In this document: piece by piece, positions 28,140-36,879 of the stretch | Numbering within the stretch: position 1 is the stretch's first letter | How the letters are laid out: each line of letters starts with the position of its first letter | Origin: Mesorhizobium sp. PAMC28654 | Lineage (GTDB): Bacteria; Pseudomonadota; Alphaproteobacteria; Rhizobiales; Rhizobiaceae | Assembly: GCF_020616515.1 (NCBI RefSeq) | Contig: NZ_CP085135.1 | Location: 3,782,001 to 3,846,000, forward strand | DNA length: 64,000 nt | Direction: 5' to 3' | Position numbers and translations under genes: made by a program | The notes under the pieces: model-generated | Database searches by the model: none | Told to the model about the DNA's origin: nothing | What the model saw: only the letters and a program-made list of their open reading frames with translations

Positions 28140-28946
28140 ATGCTGCGACAAATATCCGAGGATGTCCGCGTCAACCTGAAGGACCGGCTGCGCGAGGTGC
28201 GCGACGCCATCCGCCAAAGCCGCCATGACGGCGCGGGCGAGGCCTTGCGCGAAGCCACCAGCCATTTGCCGCCCTTTCCGGGCAAGGGCATAGAAGGCCT
28301 GCTCAGCCATGCCGCGAGCGCCGTCGACGACGCGCTGTCGCTGGCCGAATCGCTGGTCCCACATGAGCGCCCGGCCAAGGTGGACGGCACGACGGTGAAG
28401 AGCCTGCGCAGCTATTTCCCGGCCGGCAACAAGGACCAGCAGCTTGGCGGCGAGCGCCTGTTCCGGCGCGACATGTATTACCTGGCAAAGGCCGTGCTTG
28501 CCGAACTGAAGGTCGCGGACGCCCGCATCCATGAAGCGAATTTCGCCGCGGTCCACGCCTCAATGCGCAAACGGCATGCCGACCTGCTTGCCGCCCTTGC
28601 TAGTGATGCCGACCCGTCCGGCCAGCTTTCGACGGTCGCGGCCACTTGCTCGGCGCTGCTGATGGAATTCCTCGGCCACCGGCCGATCCGCTTCAGCGAG
28701 GCGGCAGTGGACATGCCTGCCGGTGCGCATGGAAACGCTGTGGATATTCGCTGCCTCGCGCCGCTAGCGCTGGCCTGCGGCCTGGCAACCATCGCCACGG
28801 ATGGCTCGTCGGAGCCCGACATGCTGGAGATCGCGGTGCTGGCGGCCAATGTCCGCCATGACCGCATCCTCCAGGCCTGCGCGAAGGCGGACCCGATGAG
28901 CGAGCTGACGGCGGTTTTCGCCACGCTGCTCGCCCATCTGCCGTAA
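28140..28946 (+). CDS. Conserved hypothetical protein (268 aa)
   Basis: No family recognised. The protein is soluble, largely helical by composition, with charged N-terminal repeats (DRLREVRDAIRQSRHDGAGEALREATS) described here only by position (about residues 16-45), and a middle LFRRDMYYLAKAVLAELKVADARIHE segment (about 108-133). The ATG at 28140 has GAGG about 10 nt upstream; a TTG at 28125 is in frame. It is divergent from the SorC regulator and its stop lies 3 nt from the end of the convergent HPr-EI gene. Position suggests a link to the PTS; no function is shown. Confidence 0.7.
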   Translation: MLRQISEDVRVNLKDRLREVRDAIRQSRHDGAGEALREATSHLPPFPGKGIEGLLSHAASAVDDALSLAESLVPHERPAKVDGTTVKSLRSYFPAGNKDQQLGGERLFRRDMYYLAKAVLAELKVADARIHEANFAAVHASMRKRHADLLAALASDADPSGQLSTVAATCSALLMEFLGHRPIRFSEAAVDMPAGAHGNAVDIRCLAPLALACGLATIATDGSSEPDMLEIAVLAANVRHDRILQACAKADPMSELTAVFATLLAHLP

Positions 28947-28949
28947 TCG

Positions 28950-30925
28950 TCAGACTTCAGCCACCATCGCAGCGATCGTCTTCTTGGCGCGCTGGATCGA
29001 GGCCGGGCTCATCGAGAGTTCGGTCAGGCCCATCTTGACGAAGATCGGGATCAGGTCGGGACGGCCCGCCGCCTCGCCGCACATGCCGACCATGATGCCG
29101 GCGGCGACGCCGGCCCTCGCCGTCAGCTCGATCGCCGACATAACCGCCGGATTGGTGACATCGTTGAGCCTGGCCACCGTCGGGTTCAACCGGTCGGCGG
29201 CCATGATGTACTGGGTGAGATCATTGGTGCCTATGGAGAAGAACGACACCTCCTTGGCCAATGCCGGCGCGATCAGCACGGCGGCAGGAGTCTCGATCAT
29301 GACGCCGAGGTCGAACATGGCATGCGCAACGCCCTCGGCCTTCAGCTCGGCCGCGCATTCCTCGACCAGCACGCGGGTCTGCCGGACCTCGCCGATGTCG
29401 GAGACCATCGGCAGCATCACCTTGATGTTACCGTGCACGGCGGCGCGCAAAAGCGCGCGCAGCTGTTGCTTGAAGATGTCGGGCCGGTCGAGGCACATGC
29501 GGATGCCGCGCCAGCCTAGGAAGGGGTTTTCCTCCTCGGGGAATTCGATGCCGGCAATCGGCTTGTCGCCACCAATGTCGAGCGTGCGCACGATGACCGG
29601 ATGCCGGGCAAAAGCCTTGGCCAGCGCCGAATAGGTTTCCGCCTGCATGTCCTCGGAGGGCAGATGCATGTGGCGCATGAACAGCAATTCGGTGCGGAAC
29701 AGGCCGATGCCCATGGCGCCGGCGTCCAGTGCTGCCTCGATCTCCTCGAGCGAGCCGATGTTGGCGGCGACCTCGATGACCGTTCCGTCCGCCTGGGCGT
29801 CACGCCCTTGAACACGGTCAGCCCGGCGCGCTCCCTGGCGGCGGCTTCCACGCGATCAGCGAAATCGGCTGTCGTCGCTTCGTCGGGATCGATGATCACG
29901 GCGCCGGAATTGCCATCGATCGCCACCTGGCGGGCCGTGCGTAGCGCGTTGACCATGTCGCCAAGGCCCAGCACCGCCGGTATGCCGTGCGAGCGAGCAA
30001 TGATGGCGATATGCGAGGTGGCGCCGCCATGGCCGCAGACCACGCCACCGATGCGCTTGAGCGGCGCGCGCGCCAGGTCCCAGGCGCCGATGTCGTCGGC
30101 GATGAGGATTGCGCCTTGGGGGATATTTTCCAGGCTGACGTCGTCCTGTCCAAGCAGCGCCAGGCAAAGCTGGCGGCCCACTGCCTGCACGTCGTCGGCT
30201 CGCGCGTTGAGATAATGGTCGTCGACCGCGCTGAAATCGCTGGCGATGGTCGCTGCCGCGGTGACGACGGCCGAAACCGCATCGGTGCCGCCCCTGATCT
30301 GGGTCTCCGCCTCGCCGGTCAAGGTGTCGTCGGCGGCGATGTCCCTCAACGCCGCGATGATACCACGATCGCCGGCCGACAGGCTGTCCTGCGCCAGCGC
30401 GCGGTCCATGCGCGCCTGGACGGCGGCCACGGCGGCGCGGAAGCGCTCTATCTCGCCGCCGATCTCGTCGGCCTTGAGCGTGTGGGCCTGCGCCGTGATT
30501 TGCGGCGGGAAATGCGCGAAGGCCGGGCCGATGGCCACGCCCTCGCTGGCCGCCACGCCGCGCAGGCTGCCGGCGCCGGCAGGCTCTGTTTTCAACGACT
30601 CGGGCGCGGTCGCCACTGCTTCCGCTGCACCGCCCGCCGGGCTTTGAGCCTCGGCCTCATCGTCGAGACCCGCCTTCGGGTTCTCGAGATAGCCGATCAG
30701 CGCTTCGACCGCTTCGATGGCGTCCGCGCCGGTCGCGCGGACGACGACCTCCTGGTTTTCCTTGACGCCCAGCAGCATCAGCTTGACCGAGCTCTTGGCG
30801 CTAACCGCCTTGCCGTCCTTGATGATCTCGACATCGGATTCGAAGCCCTTCGCCAGCTTGACGAAGCGGGTGGCGGGACGGGCGTGCAAACCTTCATGCA
30901 CTCTGACGATGGTCGAGCGTTCCAT
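28950..30925 (-). pseudogene. Fused HPr-Enzyme I phosphotransferase, interrupted by a frameshift
   Basis: Two frames together encode an HPr domain (about 1-88, active His14 in GLHARPATRF), an Ala/Glu linker and a full Enzyme I. EI parts visible are the swivelling phosphohistidine region GHGGATSHIAIIARSHGIPAV, GIGLFRTELLFM, and the PEP-site TNDLTQYIMAADR. After GLTVFKG the reading frame is lost; the original frame resumes with DAQADGTVIEV. One missing C at about 29803-29806 explains it. EI passes phosphate from PEP to HPr, then to the EIIA encoded 55 bp upstream. If the frameshift is real, the PTS has no dedicated energising enzyme. Confidence 0.88.
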
Positions 30926-30980
30926 GGCAAATACTCTGCTTTTCTTGGCGCCGTCACAACTCAGGGGCGGCGCGAATTCG

Positions 30981-31361
30981 TTAGGCGGCGATGGTGATGA
31001 TCGCGCCGGCCTTCAGGGCGGCCACGAGCGCCTGGGTATCGACTAGCGATGCGCAGATCTCGCCCGGCCTCTCGGCCTCGGTGGCGCCGTTGAACGAGAT
31101 GACGACGTGGCCCATCTCGAGGACCTTGCTCCATGCGCTGGAGCCGACGGCGGTGATTACAGCGGAAACATCGCCAAAGCTGATCGACGCGCCCCTGGCG
31201 GGCGCGCCGTCGCTCGGTCCGTGCTCCGTCTTGTGGAGCACGGAGACCTCGGCAAGCTCCGGCGGCGAGCCATCCGCGAACAGGATGACCACGCCCCCTT
31301 CGGCGAGATCCGCCACTTCGGGCCCGATGGCAGTGACCCGTGTTCTCAACAGAACAGTCAT
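30981..31361 (-). CDS. PTS glucitol/sorbitol-type EIIA (SrlB/GutB-like)
   Basis: The 126-residue protein has the EIIA-Gut fold features: MTVLLRTRVTAIGPEV, the ELAEVSVLHKTEHG segment containing the likely phospho-histidine, and AWSKVLEMGHVVISFNG near the middle. It accepts phosphate from HPr and gives it to the EIIB domain. The ATG at 31361 is used rather than an upstream in-frame codon. It overlaps the gene at 31387 in none of its coding frame and is in the same operon. Confidence 0.9.
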   Translation of the reverse strand: MTVLLRTRVTAIGPEVADLAEGGVVILFADGSPPELAEVSVLHKTEHGPSDGAPARGASISFGDVSAVITAVGSSAWSKVLEMGHVVISFNGATEAERPGEICASLVDTQALVAALKAGAIITIAA

Positions 31362-31386
31362 ATGGCGAACCTCATTCTTGTTTATC

Positions 31387-32391
31387 CTAGAACACAATCA
31401 GGCTGACGACCCATGCGATCAGCACGGATACGGGGCCCATGATCTGGCGGCTGATGAGCACCGCCGGAACACCTATCTCGATGGTTTTCGGCTTGGCTTC
31501 GCCGAGCGCCAGGCCGACGGGGACGAAGTCGCAGCCCACCTGGGTATTGTAGGCAAACAGCGCCGGCAGCGCCATTGCGGGCGAAATCGTGCCGTTGGCG
31601 ATCTGCGGGCCGATGATGGCAACGCCGATGACCTGGGCGATGACAGCGCCTGGCCCGAGGATGGGCGACAGGAACGGCAGGCCGCAGATGGCGGAGATGA
31701 TCAGCAGGCCGACGATGTTGTTGGCCAGCGGCCCCATCGGTTGTGCCAGCACGTCGCCGATGCCGGTGTAGAGGATCAGGCCGATGAGCATGGTCACGAA
31801 GGCCATGAACGGCAGCACGTTGCGAATGACCTGGTCGATGGTGCGACGGCCGGCATTGAAGAAGATGCCGACGACGCGCCCCATGACGCGGCCTATGGTG
31901 CTGATGAAGCCGATAAGGCCGCCTTCGCTCGGCAGCGGTGTCGGCGCCGCAGGCGCATTGCTGTTGCTTGAACTCATCGATGCTGCTCCCCCGGCAGTGG
32001 TGGTCGCTTCGGATCCATCCGCCATCGTGATGTTGGCCGGCTTCACGCCCGAAACGTAGATATCCTCCGTGATGAACTGGGCGAGAGGCCCAGACTGTCC
32101 GACCGGCGTCAGATTGACGGTCGGGATACGCTTGCGCGGATAGACGCCGCATCGTGCGGTACCACCGCAATCGACGACGACAACCGCCATCTCGCTTTCG
32201 ATCGGCGGCGCCCTGAAGCCGTCGACGGCTTCGCCACCGGTCATATCGGCGATGAGCTGCGCCACGGGGTGAATGCCCCCGCCTGTCACGGAGACGACCT
32301 TGCTGCGCTGCGCGGTCGGCTCGATCACGAGTGGGCCACCCCAGCCGGTGTTGCCTCGGGAGATCTTTACGGCTTTGTATGTCTTGGCCAT
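31387..32391 (-). CDS. PTS glucitol/sorbitol-type EIIBC (SrlE-like)
   Basis: A 334-residue membrane protein. Its N-terminal EIIB domain carries the phospho-cysteine Cys75 in VVVDCGGTARCG. The region 130-155 is a Ser/Ala-rich linker. The C-terminal EIIC part begins SEGGLIGFISTIGRVMG and has four to five membrane helices with VGCDFVPVGLALGEAKPKT. Together with the EIIC2 gene it transports a polyol and phosphorylates it. The ATG at 32391 gives MAKTYKAVKIS, the family N-terminus. Confidence 0.93.
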   Translation of the reverse strand: MAKTYKAVKISRGNTGWGGPLVIEPTAQRSKVVSVTGGGIHPVAQLIADMTGGEAVDGFRAPPIESEMAVVVVDCGGTARCGVYPRKRIPTVNLTPVGQSGPLAQFITEDIYVSGVKPANITMADGSEATTTAGGAASMSSSNSNAPAAPTPLPSEGGLIGFISTIGRVMGRVVGIFFNAGRRTIDQVIRNVLPFMAFVTMLIGLILYTGIGDVLAQPMGPLANNIVGLLIISAICGLPFLSPILGPGAVIAQVIGVAIIGPQIANGTISPAMALPALFAYNTQVGCDFVPVGLALGEAKPKTIEIGVPAVLISRQIMGPVSVLIAWVVSLIVF

Positions 32392-32404
32392 GATGTCCTC
32401 CCTC

Positions 32405-33166
32405 CTACAACTCAACGCCCTGGCGGCGTGCCATGATGGCGGTGATGCGTTCGGTCAGCATGCCCTTGAGCAGGATGACGACGAGGCCGACGATGGCGTA
32501 CCAGATCGCCACTTTCACGTGGTAGCCGGCAAAGACGACGCCCTTCTTCTCGAGCTCGAGCAGAGCCACGAGGATGCCGCCCCAGACGAAATATTCGCCG
32601 GGGTTGATGTGCGGGAACAGGCCGAGTGGCGGATGCACGTAGGACACGGCCGCGTCATAGAAGGCCGGCTTGTGCTTTTCTTCCAGGAACGACCCGAACG
32701 TGTAGGCCATGGGATTGGTGAGGAAGAACACCGCCAGCACCGGCAGCAGCGTATAACGGGTCAGCGCGATCCTGCCGGCGCCGCGCGCCAGGCCATGCAC
32801 GCGCTCTTCACCGACCAGTTCGGTGATGGCGTAGAAGGCCGTCATCAGCACCACAAGCGTGGGGATGATGCCGGTGACGAAGCCGGCGAACACTTCGCCG
32901 CCCTTCTGGAAGATGCCGATGAAATACTTGCCGATGGCGGTCAGCCAGCCGAGCTGCTCTTCCTGCTGGACGTCCTTCAGCTTTTCCTTGAACTGGTCGA
33001 CGGTGATGGGTCCGCTGTCCGCTTGCGCGAGGACAACGAGATGGTCAGAGGCATGCTCGACAGCGAGCTTGCCATGCAAGGCAGCATCCGAAACCATGGT
33101 GCCCGCGACATGCAGGTTGTGCACGGCCATGTCGGCATGCTGCGCCAACAACGAAAATACAGACAT
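32405..33166 (-). CDS. PTS glucitol/sorbitol-type EIIC (SrlA-like)
   Basis: A 253-residue membrane subunit. After a His/Ala-rich N-terminal extension (about 1-60, absent from E. coli SrlA as remembered) come EQLGWLTAIGKYFIGIFQKGGEVF and six predicted helices. It contains the conserved LLPVLAVFFLTNPMAYTFG and LGLFPHINPGEYFVWGG segments. It makes the permease with the EIIBC subunit 13 bp downstream and follows gutM. Confidence 0.93.
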   Translation of the reverse strand: MSVFSLLAQHADMAVHNLHVAGTMVSDAALHGKLAVEHASDHLVVLAQADSGPITVDQFKEKLKDVQQEEQLGWLTAIGKYFIGIFQKGGEVFAGFVTGIIPTLVVLMTAFYAITELVGEERVHGLARGAGRIALTRYTLLPVLAVFFLTNPMAYTFGSFLEEKHKPAFYDAAVSYVHPPLGLFPHINPGEYFVWGGILVALLELEKKGVVFAGYHVKVAIWYAIVGLVVILLKGMLTERITAIMARRQGVEL

Positions 33167-33221
33167 TTCTCCTCCTTATTGCCGCGCCTGCCGGTTAATC
33201 CCAGTCGGCGCGCGGCGTCCT

Positions 33222-33659
33222 CTAGGCCCTTGCTACATTCAAACCGGACAAACCCGGCTTCTTCCCCGGCTCCGACCGTGATTTGTCGATCTGTTCGATC
33301 GCCCGTTTCACGGCCTCGGCCACACCGGGTTCCCCCTCCCCCATGATCGCAGGGTTGGACCGGAGTCTATCGAGGGGAACGCCCTCGAATTCTTCATGCC
33401 TCTTGAATTTGGTGAACACCGAACGGCCGGTCATCACCATCAGGCGACGCACGACCAGGTCGGGTGTCACCACAACCAGGGCTATGGTGCCCTTGGCGAA
33501 CCGGCCGCGAAAATTGCCGGCGCCGACAAATCCATCCTTGTACTGATCCGTGACGCCCCTGAAGACATCGGAATAGTGTCTCATCTGCAGCCAGACGCCG
33601 AGCGATTGAAGCGCCCAGACAATAACCAGCAGAAGCAGTCCCCACTGCCAAATCGCCAT
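33222..33659 (-). CDS. Glucitol operon activator GutM-like protein
   Basis: A 145-residue protein beginning MAIWQWGLLLLVIVWALQSLG, one membrane helix, then WLQMRHYSDVFRGVTDQYKDGFVG and RFAKGTIALVVV, features of GutM/SrlM. GutM is an activator of the gut operon in enteric bacteria. The start at 33659 is chosen because it begins the membrane segment; a longer frame to 33782 runs into the promoter region. It is the first gene of the PTS operon. Confidence 0.88.
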   Translation of the reverse strand: MAIWQWGLLLLVIVWALQSLGVWLQMRHYSDVFRGVTDQYKDGFVGAGNFRGRFAKGTIALVVVTPDLVVRRLMVMTGRSVFTKFKRHEEFEGVPLDRLRSNPAIMGEGEPGVAEAVKRAIEQIDKSRSEPGKKPGLSGLNVARA

Positions 33660-33869
33660 TTCGGTTTTCCTCCCGAAGCCTCCGTCGACTCGCAGTTTGC
33701 AGCAGTGCGAGGCAACGTCAAAGTGAGAACATTTGTTTCCGCGAATGTCAATATGTATGATAATATCGTCAACGATCGTCATCCACAGGAAACGCTGATT
33801 GATTTCGGCGATCGTACAAGCGTGCTAGGGTCGGGGCCCTGGCTTCCGCCGAAACAGGATCAATGAGAG
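33660..33869. promoter_or_regulatory. Divergent control region of the PTS operon and the 33870 gene
   Basis: The 210-bp region contains an AT-rich core. TGTCAATAT (33746-33754) and ATATCGTCA (33763-33771) make an imperfect inverted repeat. ATCGTCA also occurs twice (33765-33782), 10 bp apart. These are candidate operators for the SorC regulator; no convincing -35/-10 pair was assigned. Confidence 0.45.
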
Positions 33870-34511
33870 ATGGATCTGCCCTTCAAGGATGAACTGGCCC
33901 TGATGCCCGATCTTGGTCATCGGCTGCGGCAGTTGCGCTGGTTTCGCGCCACCTTCCGCAGCAGCGCCAAGGTGGTCTCGGACACGTTCGGCGTGCGCTA
34001 CGACATCGACGAGACGAAGCTCACCAGGGCGTTTCTCGACTGGATCGAGATCATGGAGGCGCAGAAGTGCTATGCCGAGATCGACCGGGCCGACTTCATC
34101 GTGTTTGCCGCCGGGCTGGTGCTGCGCGAACTGATCCGGCAGGCGCCGGCAAGGGAGATATCGGGCCTCACCGAGCTGATCGAGACGAAGGCGAACTCCA
34201 GGACGCTGGAGATCGTCCGCTTCTGGCCGGAGGGATTTCTCTATACCAATTACTGCGTATCGGCGATTTCGGCTGTCTATCAGCAGGAATTCGGCAGTGC
34301 GCCCAGCATCGACAAATGCGCCGACGACCTGCGCACCTGGTGGTCCTATCGCGAGAATGTGACGGAGATGCCGGCCTACGCGGTGGCCTTCCTCGACCGT
34401 TTTCTCGGCGCCGAACCGAACTGGATCACGCCGGACCATGCGCAGTCCCGGCAGGCCATGCAGCGGGCGCTCGGAGCACAGCGCCCGAGCGACGCCATCC
34501 GCCAGCTCTGA
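33870..34511 (+). CDS. Conserved hypothetical protein (213 aa)
   Basis: No family recognised. The protein is soluble with a cluster of aromatic residues (RFWPEGFLYTNYCVSAISAVYQQEF, about residues 117-141) and WWSYRENVTEMPAYAVAFLDRFLG. There are no signal or membrane segments and few cysteines. It is divergent from the PTS operon and 110 bp upstream of the HAD gene. A role in the same pathway is possible by position only. GAGAG precedes the ATG. Confidence 0.75.
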   Translation: MDLPFKDELALMPDLGHRLRQLRWFRATFRSSAKVVSDTFGVRYDIDETKLTRAFLDWIEIMEAQKCYAEIDRADFIVFAAGLVLRELIRQAPAREISGLTELIETKANSRTLEIVRFWPEGFLYTNYCVSAISAVYQQEFGSAPSIDKCADDLRTWWSYRENVTEMPAYAVAFLDRFLGAEPNWITPDHAQSRQAMQRALGAQRPSDAIRQL

Positions 34512-34558
34512 TTTTTGAACGTTCACGGCCTTTCCCTGAAATGCCGGGGCGCGCCAGC

Positions 34559-34585
34559 TATTGAACATTTGACTTTTTACCGATA
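34559..34585. promoter_or_regulatory. TATTGA-N15-CCGATA palindrome upstream of the HAD gene
   Basis: Same length and left half as the sites at 41661-41687 and 46210-46236, with the right half CCGATA instead of TCAAGA/TCAATA. The flanks extend the inverted repeat (GCTAT/ATAGC). It lies 38 bp before the GTG start, so it may overlap the promoter. Confidence 0.55.
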
Positions 34586-34623
34586 GCGATGTGCGGATTC
34601 TATTGAAGGTTCGGGAGAAGCGC

Positions 34624-35298
34624 GTGGCGCGTTCAAAGCTCATCATTTTCGATTGCGACGGCGTGCTTGTCGACAGCGAACCGCTGGCCGCGAAGGCCTA
34701 CGAACGCGTCTACGAGAAGCACGGCATGAGCGGCGTCCACGGCGGCATCATCGCCCAATGCGTCGGCATGAAGCAGTCTGACATCATCGTCCGGATCAAG
34801 GAACTGACCGGCCATCAGTTTCCGGCGGCCGCCGACGGCGATATCTGGGCAGAAACCAAGATCCTGTTCTCGCAGGAGCTGAAGCCGACGCCCGGAATCA
34901 CGGCTTTCCTGAAGGCGCTCAAGGGCGACCGCTGCGTTGCCTCGTCCTCCTCCGTCGAGCGCATAAACCACAGCCTCGCGGTGACGGGACTGGCATCCTT
35001 CTTCGGCGACGCCATCTACAGCTCCTCCATGGTCAAGAACGGCAAGCCGGCGCCGGACATCTTCCTGTTCGCCGCCGCGAAAATGGGCGCCGATCCGGCG
35101 GATTGCGTGGTGATCGAGGATTCGCCGTTCGGCATCCAGGGCGCGGTCGCCGCCGGCATGATGGCGATCGGCTATACGGGCGGCGGACATACCTATCCCG
35201 AGCACGCGGCGCGGCTGACGGCGGCCGGTGCTTCCATCATCTGTTCGGATTGGCAGGACGTCAGCCGGCAGCTGGCCGAGATCGGCATTCCGGCATAA
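34624..35298 (+). CDS. HAD-superfamily phosphatase/mutase (beta-phosphoglucomutase-like)
   Basis: The 224-residue protein has HAD motif I IIFDCDGVLVDSEPLA, motif II CVASSSSVERI, motif III KNGKPAPDIF with Lys, and motif IV VVIEDSPFGI. The cap insert lies between motifs I and II (subfamily IA). A GTG start at 34624 with GGGAG six bases upstream gives MARSKLIIFDCDG; an earlier GTG at 34591 lacks such a site. Members dephosphorylate sugar or polyol phosphates. The shared palindrome upstream links it to the DRL operon. Confidence 0.9.
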   Translation: MARSKLIIFDCDGVLVDSEPLAAKAYERVYEKHGMSGVHGGIIAQCVGMKQSDIIVRIKELTGHQFPAAADGDIWAETKILFSQELKPTPGITAFLKALKGDRCVASSSSVERINHSLAVTGLASFFGDAIYSSSMVKNGKPAPDIFLFAAAKMGADPADCVVIEDSPFGIQGAVAAGMMAIGYTGGGHTYPEHAARLTAAGASIICSDWQDVSRQLAEIGIPA

Positions 35299-35314
35299 TT
35301 ATCGATGATTGCCC

Positions 35315-35336
35315 GGGTGCCACGAAGACGGCACCC
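35315..35336. terminator. Hairpin between the HAD gene and lpd
   Basis: GGGTGCC / GGCACCC with an 8-nt loop lies between convergent genes. No clear T-run follows, so it is a weak bidirectional terminator candidate. Confidence 0.4.
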
Positions 35337-35385
35337 TAATGCGGCATCGATTTGAGCCGCGCTGATTGCCGGGCCGGACCTTGGC

Positions 35386-36831
35386 CTATGCGTTCAGCGC
35401 ACGACCATAGGCGTCGAGCACGCTTTCCTTCATCATCTCCGACAGCGTCGGGTGCGGGAAGATCGTGTGCATCAGCTCTTCCTCGGTGGTCTCCAGGTTC
35501 ATCGCCACAACAAAACCCTGGATCAACTCGGTCACCTCGGCGCCCACCATATGGGCACCCAGCAACTGCCCGGTCTTCTTGTCGAAGATGGTTTTGACGA
35601 AGCCCTGGTCTTCGCCGAGCGCGATCGCCTTGCCGTTGGCTGCAAAGGGGAAGCGACCGACGCGGATTTCCTTGCCTTCTGACAGAGCCTTGGCCTCTGT
35701 CAGGCCCACGGAGGCAACCTGCGGGTTGCAATAGGTGCAGCCGGGAATCTTCAGCTTGTCGATGGCATGCACGCCCGGGAAATTGGCGATCTTTTCAACG
35801 CACACCACGCCCTCATGCTCGGCCTTGTGGGCGAGCATCGGCGGGCCGGCGACGTCACCGATGGCATAGACGCCGGCAACATTGGTCTTGCCGTAGCCGT
35901 CAACGACCACGCAGCCGCGATCGGTCTTTACGCCCAGCGATTCGAGACCCAGATTTTCGATGTTGCCCTGCACGCCGACGGCCGAAATCATGCGGTCGGC
36001 GGTGATCTCCTGGACCTTGCCGTCCTTCATCTGGACATGGGCGGTGATCGAATTGGCTGATTTCTCGACCTTGGTCACCTTGGCCTCGAGAATGATCTTC
36101 ATGCCCTGCTTCTCGAACTGCTTCTGGGCGAATTTCGAGACTTCGGCATCCTCGACCGGCATCACCGCCGGCAGAAGTTCGACCACGGTCACATCGACGC
36201 CCATGGTGCGATAGAACGAGGCGAACTCGATGCCGATGGCGCCCGAGCCCATGACCAGCAGCGACTTCGGCATCTCTGGCGGCACCATCGCCTCGAAATA
36301 GGTCCAGATCAGCTTTCCGTCCGGCTCGATGCCGGGCAGCGCGCGCGGCCGGGCGCCGGTGGCGATGATGATATGCTTGGCCGAGTAGGTACCTTCGCCC
36401 TTGACGCCCTTCGGAACGGGTGGCTGCGGCTGCATCGGCTTCTTGGCCGTCTTCGAAACGACGATCTCATTGGCCTTGGTCAGCTTGGCCTCGCCCCAGA
36501 TGACGTCGACCTTGTTCTTCTTCATCAGGAAGCCGACGCCGTTGTTGAGGCGCAGCGAGACCTTGCGTGACCGGTCGACCACGGCCGCCGTGTCGACGCT
36601 GACCTTGCCGTCGAGCTTAAGGCCATAGTCCTTGAGATGGTCCGAATAATGCATGATCTCGGCCGAGCGCAGCAGCGCCTTGGTCGGGATGCAGCCCCAG
36701 TTGAGACAGATGCCGCCGAGATGCTCGCGCTCGACGATCGCCGTCTTGAAGCCGAGCTGCGCGGCGCGCACGGCGGCGACATAGCCGCCGGGCCCCGAGC
36801 CGATGATGATGACGTCATAGTTCTCAGCCAT
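35386..36831 (-). CDS. lpdA: Dihydrolipoyl dehydrogenase (E3)
   Basis: A 481-residue FAD disulfide oxidoreductase. The FAD motif IIIGSGPGGYVAAVRAAQLG, the redox disulfide GGICLNWGCIPTK, the NAD-binding VMGSGAIGIEFASFY and the C-terminal catalytic HTIFPHPTLSE are all visible. It reoxidises the lipoyl group of the E2 encoded 48 bp upstream on the same strand. It is the last gene of the DRL operon and is probably a paralogue of the housekeeping E3, which is not seen in this window. Confidence 0.96.
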   Translation of the reverse strand: MAENYDVIIIGSGPGGYVAAVRAAQLGFKTAIVEREHLGGICLNWGCIPTKALLRSAEIMHYSDHLKDYGLKLDGKVSVDTAAVVDRSRKVSLRLNNGVGFLMKKNKVDVIWGEAKLTKANEIVVSKTAKKPMQPQPPVPKGVKGEGTYSAKHIIIATGARPRALPGIEPDGKLIWTYFEAMVPPEMPKSLLVMGSGAIGIEFASFYRTMGVDVTVVELLPAVMPVEDAEVSKFAQKQFEKQGMKIILEAKVTKVEKSANSITAHVQMKDGKVQEITADRMISAVGVQGNIENLGLESLGVKTDRGCVVVDGYGKTNVAGVYAIGDVAGPPMLAHKAEHEGVVCVEKIANFPGVHAIDKLKIPGCTYCNPQVASVGLTEAKALSEGKEIRVGRFPFAANGKAIALGEDQGFVKTIFDKKTGQLLGAHMVGAEVTELIQGFVVAMNLETTEEELMHTIFPHPTLSEMMKESVLDAYGRALNA

Positions 36832-36879
36832 GGGAATTCCCCTGCTCGCGCATGCTTGATGGTCGACACCGACGATGGA

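Noticed and set aside
33727..33771. A possible fourth TATTGA-N15-TCAATA site in the PTS control region
   Set aside because: TCAATA is present at 33748-33753 but the partner half-site at the required distance is GAACAT, so it does not fit the motif.
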